Below the pieces are notes generated by a model. The model saw only the letters and a program-made list of their open reading frames with translations, made no database searches and was not told where the DNA came from. Both the position numbers and the translations under genes were made by a program. Shown here one piece after another: positions 8,186 through 14,995 of a stretch of 14,995 nt of DNA (position 1 is its first letter; every line of letters starts with the position of its first letter). Source of the stretch: Kiritimatiellia bacterium (GTDB lineage: Bacteria > Verrucomicrobiota > Kiritimatiellia > RFP12 > UBA1067). Where the stretch lies: assembly GCA_016303225.1 (NCBI GenBank), contig JAEDMC010000057.1, forward strand, positions 1 to 14,995, written 5' to 3'.

Positions 8186-9016
8186 TTATCCCATCACGCC
8201 CTTGTCGTAGGGTGTGCCGGTGCGGACCAGCTTCCGCAAACTGAGCGGCATCGTGTTCGCCTCGACATGCTTCAGTTTCCCCTTCGGCCTCTTCGTCCGA
8301 TCAAGCGTGAAATGTGGATGTTCCTTCCCTGCCATCTCGCGACTCATACGCTCCTGCTCTCGCCGTTTCCACCGATAACGTTGATAACAAACAAAAATAT
8401 AAATAGGCGAAACAACAACGATTACCAGCATGGCTAAGACCCAGATCGGCATCGTGTAGTTAAAGACCTCTGCAATGGCATCCTGCACACAAGAAGGCAA
8501 GCTGAACTCAACCATATACCCAACCATCCCAATCATGGCCGCAATCACAAGAACAACCAGCAAAGACCGCCACACTCTCAACCGAACCGATTCAATCGCC
8601 AACGTCTTCGGCAATCGCCACTCCATGTTTTTGAAGTCAACATTCCACCAACAACCGGCGATCCAGAAGATTGGCGTGCAGTAAAAGAAGTTTGCGGGGC
8701 GAAACCGCGCCAGATGCGGGAAATCCTTCATCCACCAATACAACGTATAAGTGCCATCCACCATCAGCCAAAACGCAAGTGCCGCTGGAACGAGCCATTT
8801 CCAGCGAAGGCCAAACGCCTGACGAACTGTCCACGGCGCCAGCACATAAGCCGGCAATCCCATCACAAAGCAAAGCGGCACATCCCAATCGTCAGAAGGC
8901 AAATACACCGACCCCAGGACGAGCATAACCAACCCAATCCCCAAAGACGCCACCCGCCAAGGGTTCAACAACTCCTTGGAAATCAGCGGAACGTTCTTAT
9001 TGAGAAACAAGTTCAT
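8186..9016 (-). CDS. Six-helix inner-membrane protein of unknown function
   Basis: 276 residues. Hydrophobic helices lie near 22-39, 46-63, 73-95, 108-124, 150-169 and 190-211, followed by a basic cytoplasmic tail of about 65 residues (YRWKRREQERMSRE, RTKRPKGKLKH). Tryptophans are frequent. I recognise no family. It starts 2 bases after the DUF1653 stop, with AGGG 7 bases upstream of the ATG, so it belongs to the ATPase/DUF1653 operon. The positive-inside rule puts the tail in the cytoplasm, where it could interact with the ATPase; this is inference. Confidence 0.75.
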   Translation of the reverse strand: MNLFLNKNVPLISKELLNPWRVASLGIGLVMLVLGSVYLPSDDWDVPLCFVMGLPAYVLAPWTVRQAFGLRWKWLVPAALAFWLMVDGTYTLYWWMKDFPHLARFRPANFFYCTPIFWIAGCWWNVDFKNMEWRLPKTLAIESVRLRVWRSLLVVLVIAAMIGMVGYMVEFSLPSCVQDAIAEVFNYTMPIWVLAMLVIVVVSPIYIFVCYQRYRWKRREQERMSREMAGKEHPHFTLDRTKRPKGKLKHVEANTMPLSLRKLVRTGTPYDKGVMG

Positions 9017-9018
9017 CG

Positions 9019-9276
9019 CTAAGCCCTTTCGAACCGCCTCGTGCGGCGACCGTCGACCTCGATCTCCTCGAAGAACATCTTGGCTGGACGAACCCAGAGG
9101 CCGAAGTCGCCGTAGAGAAGCTGATAGACCGCCATCGGCTCCAGCGTCTCGCTGTGCGGCGCGAGGCCCAGGAGCCGGTACATCTTCCCCTTATAATGGC
9201 GGAAGTCATGTCCGATGCCGGACTTCCACTCCTCCGGCACCACGCACTTTCCCGATATCGAATAATTCGCTTCCAT
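9019..9276 (-). CDS. DUF1653 family protein
   Basis: 85 residues, beginning MEANYSISGK. The core HYKGKMYRLLGLAPHSET (28-44), VYQLLYGDFGLWVRP (50-64), MFFEE and RRFE is the DUF1653 signature, a small soluble family whose biochemical role is not known. The start at 9276 is inferred: the frame is open to 9444, but that would overlap the ATPase by more than 150 bases with non-conserved, serine/arginine-rich sequence. Translation probably depends on the ATPase, because the ATG overlaps a TGA (TGATG) that closes a five-codon mini-ORF made by a 17-bp duplication. Family membership is secure; function is open. Confidence 0.88.
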   Translation of the reverse strand: MEANYSISGKCVVPEEWKSGIGHDFRHYKGKMYRLLGLAPHSETLEPMAVYQLLYGDFGLWVRPAKMFFEEIEVDGRRTRRFERA

Positions 9277-9294
9277 CAATAATTCGCTTCCATC
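9261..9294. repeat. 17-bp perfect tandem duplication at a gene junction
   Basis: The 17-bp unit AATAATTCGCTTCCATC occurs twice with no gap (9261-9277 and 9278-9294). It covers the ATPase stop and the DUF1653 start. Each copy carries one ATG on the minus strand (9293 and 9276), and each ATG overlaps a TGA. Because 17 is not a multiple of 3, the first ATG reads MEANY and then stops at the TGA overlapping the second ATG. Confidence 0.95.
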
Positions 9295-10510
9295 AATAGA
9301 GGAACCCGAAGAGCCAGAGCGGAATCTTGTTGCCGATTCCCATTTCGACACCATCGTTGACGACATAGGAATCCTTCTGGTCCTTGATCTGTCCGAATCC
9401 CTTGCCCTCGCCGCCGATTTCAAACAGCGGTCCGCCATCGACAATGAAATCCCCTTTCTCCGGTGTCAGAACAGAATGACCGGACGCCTTCAGCTGATTG
9501 GCAAAGAACGTCTCGCGCACCGCACCGACGTCCGGACGCGGCACCAACGCATTCATGAGGTTCGTGTCTCCAAGGAAAATCTTCTCGGGACGCGAAAGAT
9601 GCTTCAGTTTCGACGGCCCCTGGTCAATGCCGGCGAAGAGCTCCGCACGCTCGAGCGCCTCCAGCAGGCGAAGGCCCATGTTCCGTTCGGTCTCCAGTTC
9701 GCGATAGAGGGCAGACATATTCGGCTGCTGCGGACAGCTCTTGGCCAAGACCATCAGCATTTTACGCGCCTTCAAGACCGTCGGAAGCGTCACGCCCTCG
9801 ACGGCGGGCAGATCGACGTTCAGTACGTTGTTCACGACTTGGACCAGCTTGTCGGCAAAATGTCCGACATCCGGCTTGTAGAACGGATAATACCCATGAA
9901 CCAGATAACGATTAAACAACGGCAGGATCTTCGTCTTCGAACAGATCTCCAGCGCCAAACTCCGATGCCGCTTCAGGATGTCATCTAACGAAAGAACCGG
10001 AAAATCAGCTATCCCCTCATACGACAGGAACTCACGGAAAGAAAGCCCCTTGAGTTCGTAGACGACCTGCCGACGGGAAAGGTCCGCCTGCCCCGCACTC
10101 AATTTCAGAATCGAGGATCCGCTGTAAACGACTGTCAGTCCCGGATAGAAGTCCGCCACTGTCTTCATCAGCTGCGACCAGTCCTGCACATGGTGAACTT
10201 CGTCGATGAAAAGATGCGTATAACCATGCGTATAGAAATAGTCAACGACATCAATTGGCCTGTGGTCGGAAAAGAAAATGTGATCAAGTGCAAAGTAAAC
10301 GGCCTTGTCACTGCCAGCCCCAAATGTTTCCTTGATGTGCTGAAGAATCAGAGTCGTCTTGCCAGTCCCTTTTGGGCCCTTAACGCAAGACATCTTCTCC
10401 TGCCAATCAATTCGACTGGACATATATCGCCTAAAAACGCATGATACACTCGAAACCAAGCGGTCTGACGCATCTAAAAGCATTCTTATTTCTTCATCCT
10501 GTACAGCCAT
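9293..10510 (-). CDS. AAA-family ATPase with C-terminal DUF4143-type domain
   Basis: 405 residues from the ATG at 10510. The Walker A motif is GPKGTGKT (45-52), Walker B is HLFIDEVHH (99-107), a sensor-like VVYSGSS follows (128-133), then YELKGLSFREFL (151-162), typical of this ATPase family. The C-terminus (FEIGGEGKGFGQIK, then KIPLWLFGFLY) is the usual DUF4143-like ending, so the gene is complete. The start is fixed by GGAG (10519-10522) 8 bases upstream and by a promoter whose start point would lie at about 10559, which rules out the upstream start at 10561. These ATPases are widespread and often horizontally acquired; their function is poorly defined. The 5' third is richer in A+T than its neighbours by eye. 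Confidence 0.9.
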   Translation of the reverse strand: MAVQDEEIRMLLDASDRLVSSVSCVFRRYMSSRIDWQEKMSCVKGPKGTGKTTLILQHIKETFGAGSDKAVYFALDHIFFSDHRPIDVVDYFYTHGYTHLFIDEVHHVQDWSQLMKTVADFYPGLTVVYSGSSILKLSAGQADLSRRQVVYELKGLSFREFLSYEGIADFPVLSLDDILKRHRSLALEICSKTKILPLFNRYLVHGYYPFYKPDVGHFADKLVQVVNNVLNVDLPAVEGVTLPTVLKARKMLMVLAKSCPQQPNMSALYRELETERNMGLRLLEALERAELFAGIDQGPSKLKHLSRPEKIFLGDTNLMNALVPRPDVGAVRETFFANQLKASGHSVLTPEKGDFIVDGGPLFEIGGEGKGFGQIKDQKDSYVVNDGVEMGIGNKIPLWLFGFLY

Positions 10511-10518
10511 ATTCGTTT

Positions 10519-10522
10519 CTCC
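10519..10522 (-). promoter_or_regulatory. Ribosome binding site deciding the ATPase start
   Basis: GGAG on the minus strand, 8 bases before the ATG at 10510. The alternative upstream ATG at 10561 has no such site and would lie at or before the predicted transcription start. Confidence 0.75.
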
Positions 10523-10541
10523 AAAAACTAATTTACCGCAC

Positions 10542-10567
10542 ATATTCGTTTTATTTAACACGAATAT
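10542..10567. promoter_or_regulatory. Palindromic candidate operator at the ATPase promoter
   Basis: Minus strand: arms of 11 bases (ATATTCGTGTT and AAAACGAATAT, one mismatch) around a 4-base centre AAAT. The first arm overlaps the -10 box by two bases and the palindrome covers the predicted transcription start, a classic place for a repressor. A third copy of the half-site (10 identical bases on the plus strand, ATATTCGTTT) lies at 10509-10518, ending at the start codon. It could also form a weak RNA hairpin in the leader. Confidence 0.55.
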
Positions 10568-10594
10568 TATAGCACGGTCCGTAAGTCACGACAA
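10566..10594 (-). promoter_or_regulatory. Extended -10 promoter of the ATPase/DUF1653/membrane operon
   Basis: TTGTCG (10589-10594, 4 of 6), a 17-bp spacer, then a perfect TATAAT (10566-10571) preceded by TG one base upstream. Predicted start near 10559. It lies 28 bases after the end of the radical SAM gene and separates the two operons. Confidence 0.75.
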
Positions 10595-10621
10595 GAGGGC
10601 AAACCTATTGCATTGTCACCA

Positions 10622-11719
10622 CTATCCCTGCATATCCTCCAGGATCGACGCGATGGGGTATGCCGGATTGTAGTGTCGCTGGAGAAAGAGCGCGTTACGC
10701 TCCTTGAAGAGCGTCTCCGCGAGCCGGTCTGCAAACGGGATGAGGAACCGCTCGTGTTCGCAATGGAACGGCGGCACATCGTCAATCGTTCCCGTCGTCG
10801 AGAGATTAAGACAGCCGCAACGATTGTTGCAGCGACCGAGAAGCGCACATCCCGCGCAGGACGGCTTCATGCGTTCGTTCCGCTCGAAAAAACAAGTTCG
10901 CCGCACTGCATCCAGTCCCTCTCCGACCCGTCCGAGCGCAAACTCATCGTGGCCCACGAACTGAACGCACGGATAGTAGACACCGTCCGGCGAGACGGAT
11001 ATCTGCCGCTTGCCCAGCAGACACGATCCGCCACGTCCCGGCCAGATGTGACTCGCTATGCGCTTGTCGAAGGCCGCAAAGTAGAACTTCTCCTCGCGGC
11101 GATAGGCGTCAAGATACCACGCACCGAGCTTCTTGTAGGACTTCCAGAGCGCCTTCTTCGCCCGCTCGTTCCACTCGGCCACGAAGTTGAGCGAAGTGAT
11201 GATGTAGCCCGCCCCATGTGTGCGGAGCCATTGGACGCCCTCATAAAAGTCCCCCGCCGTATCCGGATTGACCGTCATCATCACCGGCGCATACGGCTGA
11301 TCCTGAAGGACCGCCTCCAGTTTCGGAACGAGCGCTTCAGCCGTGCCCTTTCCGTCGGCAAACGTGCGATGGCGGTCATGCGCTAACGGCGTGCCGTCAA
11401 AACTCAGCGCGATGTGAAGCCGCGCAGCATTCGCCTTCGCGACAAAGGCGTCCGACACTAAAGTCCCGTTCGTCGTCACCTTATAGTGGTACTTGAGCGG
11501 TGCGCGGCGTTCGCACTCGGCAATGACCCGGAATATGAGGTCCGCTTCCAAGAGCGGCTCGCCGCCGAAGAAAATGATGCCGCAATTTTCCTCGCCGCGC
11601 GTGCATTCCTCGATGGCGGCCATGGCCGTCTCGAAGGACATCCGCTTCGTCCCATGCCGCTGGTAGCAGTAGCGGCACGCGAGATTGCAGCGGTCAGTGA
11701 GATGCAGCGTGAGATGCAT
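10622..11719 (-). CDS. Radical SAM/SPASM protein (peptide/protein-modifying type)
   Basis: 365 residues from the ATG at 11719. The SAM-binding cluster motif CNLACRYCY gives C11, C15, C18 (CX3CX2C); FGGEP (51-55) is the SAM-contacting GGE motif. The C-terminal SPASM domain is complete: C233-X12-G-X4-C251 for the first auxiliary cluster, then C288-X2-C291-X5-C297-X3-C301 and C320, the pattern known for anaerobic sulfatase-maturating and RiPP-maturating enzymes. The upstream frame to 11857 is dismissed because it adds a basic extension that overlaps the previous gene by 160 bases. With the ATG at 11719 the overlap is 26 bases, which fits translational coupling; the only upstream help is a purine-rich GAAGAAGA. 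The substrate is probably encoded by the preceding genes; neither contains an obvious C/S-X-P/A-X-R sulfatase motif, so a sulfatase-maturase role is unlikely. Confidence 0.9.
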   Translation of the reverse strand: MHLTLHLTDRCNLACRYCYQRHGTKRMSFETAMAAIEECTRGEENCGIIFFGGEPLLEADLIFRVIAECERRAPLKYHYKVTTNGTLVSDAFVAKANAARLHIALSFDGTPLAHDRHRTFADGKGTAEALVPKLEAVLQDQPYAPVMMTVNPDTAGDFYEGVQWLRTHGAGYIITSLNFVAEWNERAKKALWKSYKKLGAWYLDAYRREEKFYFAAFDKRIASHIWPGRGGSCLLGKRQISVSPDGVYYPCVQFVGHDEFALGRVGEGLDAVRRTCFFERNERMKPSCAGCALLGRCNNRCGCLNLSTTGTIDDVPPFHCEHERFLIPFADRLAETLFKERNALFLQRHYNPAYPIASILEDMQG

Positions 11720-12665
11720 TCTTCTTCGCGAGATACCGGAAGAACGATTCGATCTGGGCTTTGAGCTGTTCGACGGCAATCGCCTTGCCCTTGGCCCTGC
11801 ACTCTTCCCAAGAGAGATGCGGCTTCTTCCGTTCCGTCTCCCAGTCGATCGAGCCATCCTTCTTACGCGCCATCGGCAGACTCGCCACGGGATCGTAAAA
11901 GACGCCGACCGTCACCGGCTCGCCCTCGGTTCGTGCCGAAGCTCCTTCCACCACCCGCGCGGCGGCGCCGCGAATGTCATACGACGAAACCGAACACCAC
12001 CCACCACCCGACAAGCGTGACTTGTTCCAGACTCCTTCATCTCTCTGCGAAACATATTCCACGACGATCTTGCCGTCCTTCGTCCCGAAGTCGGCGCGCC
12101 AGTTCCGTTTGACGAGCGGAAGCGGAGCACCCTTGGAGGTGGCGCACGAATCATACTTGCCGCCCTTCTTCACAAAATCCGCAACCGTCTGCCGGTACTT
12201 CTCCGCCTCCTTGCCGCGCGGCGGCGCCTTGACGCCTTTTAGCTCTAACCCGTCCACTAGTTCTATGCCTCGCTTCTTGAACTCGGCTTCGATAATGTCC
12301 AGCGCCTCGCCTTCCGGCAGCATCACCGGCGGATTAATCGCCACGCAGCCGAACGCTCCGCGTCCGTCGCCCGCAATCTTCTCCGGTGGTAAAGGACAGA
12401 CATCCGTGACCTTTACGAGGTTGATCGACGAAGTGGAGGTGGACGGCGGATATTCCCCTCCCCGTTCCACCGTTGTCGCCAAACTTGTCGTCTCGGCGGC
12501 CTCAATGGAAATCGCCTTCAGCGTCATCGCCGCCGCCCCCAGCGACGCGGCGACCGCCTTGAGATTCTGCCAGCGCGTCGGCACCCGCGACAGATCGACC
12601 GAATCGATCTCCGCAATCGTCGGATAGCGCGGTTCACGATAGTCCTTAATCGGCGTCACCTTCAT
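11694..12665 (-). CDS. Exported 323-residue protein with long N-terminal leader, candidate rSAM substrate
   Basis: The start at 12665 is decided by AAGGAGG 6 bases upstream (12672-12678). Residues 1-33 form a polar leader with PIKDYREPRYPT (5-16) and VPTRW (28-32), followed by a basic-flanked hydrophobic stretch (LKAVAASLGAAAMTL, 35-49), which looks like a signal helix with an unusually long n-region. The mature part has GRGAFGCVAINPPVMLPEGEALDII (101-125), FVKKGGKYDSCA, VVEYVSQ and VGVFYDPVASLP (253-264), then a charged amphipathic helix (285-316). Cysteines are at 90, 107, 174, 224 and 289. I recall similar proteins in Clostridia and PVC genomes, some ending the signal in a lipobox, which this one lacks; this is from memory, unverified. 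Its 3' end overlaps the radical SAM gene by 26 bases and its 5' end overlaps the upstream gene by 20. Confidence 0.8.
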   Translation of the reverse strand: MKVTPIKDYREPRYPTIAEIDSVDLSRVPTRWQNLKAVAASLGAAAMTLKAISIEAAETTSLATTVERGGEYPPSTSTSSINLVKVTDVCPLPPEKIAGDGRGAFGCVAINPPVMLPEGEALDIIEAEFKKRGIELVDGLELKGVKAPPRGKEAEKYRQTVADFVKKGGKYDSCATSKGAPLPLVKRNWRADFGTKDGKIVVEYVSQRDEGVWNKSRLSGGGWCSVSSYDIRGAAARVVEGASARTEGEPVTVGVFYDPVASLPMARKKDGSIDWETERKKPHLSWEECRAKGKAIAVEQLKAQIESFFRYLAKKNASHAASH

Positions 12666-14928
12666 CCTTATCCTCCTTGTCTTCACCTTCGTCCTTTTCC
12701 TTCGCCTGCTTTTCTGCCCTGTCCTGCATCAGCAAGTACCATTCACGCGAAGTTCGGCACTTTGCCTCCGGTCGGCCGATTCGCTCGCGCAGCTTGGCGA
12801 GTGCCTTTTTCGCCGCAGCTGGACGCCTCCACATGGCGTCAATCAACTGCTGTCCCTCGGACTTAAAACCAGCCTGACAGGCGTGGAGCGCGAACGCAAG
12901 AGCGGTCGCATCAACCTTGACCTGTCCCTCGTTCAGAATTTCATTCCAGCCAAACGCACCGTCCGCAAGCAGGTTTAGGGTGTCTATCGAACGGAAAAGA
13001 TCGCGCCGCAGGCGAACGGACATCCCGCATAGACCAATGACATCGTCCTTTTCACCGTTCGGACGCCATCCCTTTGCCGCGTTCCACCAGACGGAATCAA
13101 ACGCCAAGAACTCTTCCGACCCATCGGACGCCGTTCGCATCCACCCATTTCCCGACAGCTCTCCTTCTTCATCTATCGCACGCTCCAGCGCCGCCTCAGA
13201 AACAGCAGTCTTGCCAATGTTAAAACAGCTGTTACGGCCACGCCAGTCCTTCCCCTTCCAAAGTCCATATGGACTGAATGAGACCCGCGCATACCGAGCC
13301 CCAACGACCGAACCGAATCCCTCCTTCGCAAGCGTCGCCTCCAGCTCCGTCACACGAGGCGTCACAACTTCGGCATCAGACAATTCGGCAGTCAGCGTGA
13401 CGTTCGTGCCGCTGATCTCTATCTTGCAGCCGTTTTCGGATGCAACGCGCTGCAAGGCCTCCCATGCACCGATCCGTGACACGGCAAACGGACGCACTGG
13501 ACGCTGTGCCACCTTCGAATCGACGACAATCCGATACGCCTCGTCATCTGAACATGCGCACGGACGCGACGCAACCGTCAGGAACTCCACCGCGTCCTTC
13601 ATCGTCGCCGGCGGCCTGATCGAAACATATGAAAGCACAAGATTCCACCAATTAAACCGCAAGCGATCTTCCCCTTGGCCAAGCGACTTCAAAGCCGGCG
13701 CAAAAAGAGGCACCTCGGATTCGGGATCGACCTGCTCCAGCCGACGACTCTGGGTGTCGGCAAACCAGGCATTTCGCCAATAGTCAAGCCGGGCTTCCTT
13801 CCCGTGAGTCCAGACACGCTGCCACGCATTCAAGCCGAAATCAGGAAGCATACCGCAACATCCCTCAATCAGACTGCGATCAGAGAAATAATCAACACGC
13901 GTATGATCCCCGTAGAGAACCGTCAAACTGCCGCGGTCGACTGCGGCGAAGTCACGATCCACCAGCGAAAAACGCGATTCTCTGGAGACCTCCGCATCAC
14001 AGACGACGATGCCGTCGGTCGTGAACGGCGGATAGGGAAGAACCGGCTCGATACGGCAGACCGAAAACCCCTTCTCTGCCTTCCGCAGTCCGACCTTCAG
14101 CGTCATCCCGCGGTAGAAAAGCCAATGTCCACCCACCGTCGCATTCGCCGCGCCCGTCTTCGCCGTGAAGACAAGGCGGTTCGCCGGCGCGTCGCCGACA
14201 AGAGCCGTGCGCACAAGCAGCGAAACGCGATAATGACCAACAGGAAACACACCCCTCTTCACTGCATTGCGATCCGTTCCGCCAGCCGCAATGACCTTCT
14301 CAAGCCCCGAAACGGACGAGAGCGTCACCGTCTCCACATCGGCAACAACGGACACGTCGACATTCGTCCCGGCGCGATTGCCGAGACCGACGTTCACATC
14401 CGATCCGAACAGAAGCGCAACTGGCTTTGGTTCATCGGGAGTCGTTCCAATTCCATAGACCTTCTTTCCAGTATCCTTGCGGAAAGTGATCCAGTTGACA
14501 TAGAAACCTGACTCGGGCAGGTAATAGACAAACTCCTCGTCGTTCCGCTGGCCCAAACGCTCGTCCCGATCGTGAAAACGGTGGACAAGGCGGTATTCCC
14601 GTGTCGCAAACGTCTTCTCCCAATCCCCTGCCTCATGTCCAATGTCATCGTAACCGATCAGCGCTGCGAAGCCGTCCGCGACCAGGCGTTTCATCCGTTC
14701 GAACTTCCAATCTGGCCAGTCCGACTCATCCCCGCGATTCGGCTTGAAGACGGTGTCGATGATCTTTGCCGCTTCCGCCGGCGAATAGAGAACGACGTTC
14801 GAGGCATTCGCACCCGTTGTCGCGCGCACATAGGCCTGCGCCGATTCAGGCGAAACCGGCACTGCGCCAGCGCCCAAGCCCAACGCTCCTGCGAACGCGG
14901 CGCAAAAGAATGTCTTTCGCATCACCAT
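12646..14928 (-). CDS. Large exported protein of unknown function, possible STN-like segment
   Basis: 760 residues from the ATG at 14928; ATGs at 14934 and 14922 are equally possible because the start is an ATGGTG repeat. I prefer 14928 because it overlaps the previous stop as TGATG. A signal peptide (RKTFF, then an alanine/glycine-rich core, cleavage near GAGA) shows export. No family is recognised over most of it. Around residues 465-515, YRIVVDSKVAQRPVRPF, then ALQRVASENGCKIEISGTNVTLT, resembles the secretin/TonB short N-terminal (STN) fold. The region 170-440 is beta-rich. The last 18 residues are almost all E, D, K and G (KEKDEGEDKEDKDEGDAD). About a dozen cysteines are present, including a CC pair near 357 and CAC near 457. 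It precedes the 323-aa protein and the radical SAM enzyme. Confidence 0.75.
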   Translation of the reverse strand: MVMRKTFFCAAFAGALGLGAGAVPVSPESAQAYVRATTGANASNVVLYSPAEAAKIIDTVFKPNRGDESDWPDWKFERMKRLVADGFAALIGYDDIGHEAGDWEKTFATREYRLVHRFHDRDERLGQRNDEEFVYYLPESGFYVNWITFRKDTGKKVYGIGTTPDEPKPVALLFGSDVNVGLGNRAGTNVDVSVVADVETVTLSSVSGLEKVIAAGGTDRNAVKRGVFPVGHYRVSLLVRTALVGDAPANRLVFTAKTGAANATVGGHWLFYRGMTLKVGLRKAEKGFSVCRIEPVLPYPPFTTDGIVVCDAEVSRESRFSLVDRDFAAVDRGSLTVLYGDHTRVDYFSDRSLIEGCCGMLPDFGLNAWQRVWTHGKEARLDYWRNAWFADTQSRRLEQVDPESEVPLFAPALKSLGQGEDRLRFNWWNLVLSYVSIRPPATMKDAVEFLTVASRPCACSDDEAYRIVVDSKVAQRPVRPFAVSRIGAWEALQRVASENGCKIEISGTNVTLTAELSDAEVVTPRVTELEATLAKEGFGSVVGARYARVSFSPYGLWKGKDWRGRNSCFNIGKTAVSEAALERAIDEEGELSGNGWMRTASDGSEEFLAFDSVWWNAAKGWRPNGEKDDVIGLCGMSVRLRRDLFRSIDTLNLLADGAFGWNEILNEGQVKVDATALAFALHACQAGFKSEGQQLIDAMWRRPAAAKKALAKLRERIGRPEAKCRTSREWYLLMQDRAEKQAKEKDEGEDKEDKDEGDAD
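12672..12678 (-). promoter_or_regulatory. Strong ribosome binding site deciding the start of the 323-aa protein
   Basis: AAGGAGG on the minus strand, 6 bases before the ATG at 12665. It lies inside the end of the upstream gene and inside a longer GTG-started frame from 12686, so it argues for the ATG. Confidence 0.85.
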
Positions 14929-14995
14929 CACCATCTGTCAGCGTGGATCTTCGCGGGGTTCCACTTGTTCTTCACCGCCGGATCTTCCGCCGGAT
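14928..14995 (-). CDS. C-terminal end of an unknown protein (partial)
   Basis: The open frame entering from the right edge reads PAEDPAVKNKWNPAKIHADRW and stops at TGA (14928-14930). Codons end mostly in G or C like the neighbouring genes. The stop overlaps an ATG of the next gene (TGATG), so it is probably an upstream operon member. Too short for a family call; the W-N-P-A-K-I-H-A-D-R-W ending is unusual for a random tail. Confidence 0.45.
   Translation of the reverse strand, partial: PAEDPAVKNKWNPAKIHADRW

Noticed and set aside
9277..9444. 141-residue version of the DUF1653 gene
   Set aside because: The extra 56 residues lie inside the ATPase gene, whose own ending is conserved, and look like out-of-frame noise.
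11720..11857. Longer N-terminus for the radical SAM protein
   Set aside because: The basic, serine-rich extension is antithetical to the family start, which begins a few residues before CNLACRYC, and it overlaps the 323-aa protein deeply.
11694..14928. Sulfatase-maturase pairing for the radical SAM enzyme
   Set aside because: No sulfatase gene and no clear C/S-X-P/A-X-R target in either exported partner.

Overview
The window is GC-rich bacterial DNA, and every gene I can support runs on the minus strand (right to left), so the left end is the downstream end. Three features suggest an uncultured member of the PVC group, perhaps Kiritimatiellota or Lentisphaerota: large exported proteins combining helical-repeat solenoids with beta-sandwich tails, a divergent sigma-like regulator, and a radical SAM/SPASM cassette. 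This taxonomic guess comes from protein style only. There is no rRNA, tRNA, CRISPR array or transposase. Layout in transcription order, from the right: (A) 14995-10622 holds the tail of an unknown protein, a large exported protein of unknown function, a 323-aa protein with an unusually long N-terminal region before its signal-like helix, and a radical SAM/SPASM enzyme with all three iron-sulfur cluster motifs intact. Successive genes overlap, so this looks like one operon and a candidate peptide- or protein-modification system. (B) 10594-8186 has its own promoter (extended -10 TATAAT) overlapping a near-palindrome, then a DUF4143-type AAA ATPase, a small DUF1653 protein and a six-helix membrane protein. 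A 17-bp tandem duplication at the ATPase/DUF1653 junction creates a five-codon mini-ORF bridging the two genes. (C) 8069-314 holds a sigma-factor-like protein, a DUF2157-type polytopic membrane protein, a giant protein that starts with a GDYXXLXY domain, and an exported thioredoxin-fold protein. The first three are joined by ATGA (4-bp) overlaps. The last two share a homologous solenoid around a DPWIA...HPE[LF]P block and both end in LamG/DUF1080-like beta-sandwiches. (D) 313-1 carries a convincing leftward promoter and a short leader ORF for a gene lying outside the window.

How the parts may work together (inference): unit C looks like a signalling unit in which a sigma-like regulator is made with an inner-membrane protein carrying a novel cytoplasmic N-terminal domain, plus two large proteins facing the periplasm. 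Unit A looks like an rSAM enzyme plus its candidate substrates. Unit B looks like an accessory cassette with its own possible autoregulation. The least-described material is the unit A trio and the sigma-like/DUF2157/GDYXXLXY/thioredoxin unit.
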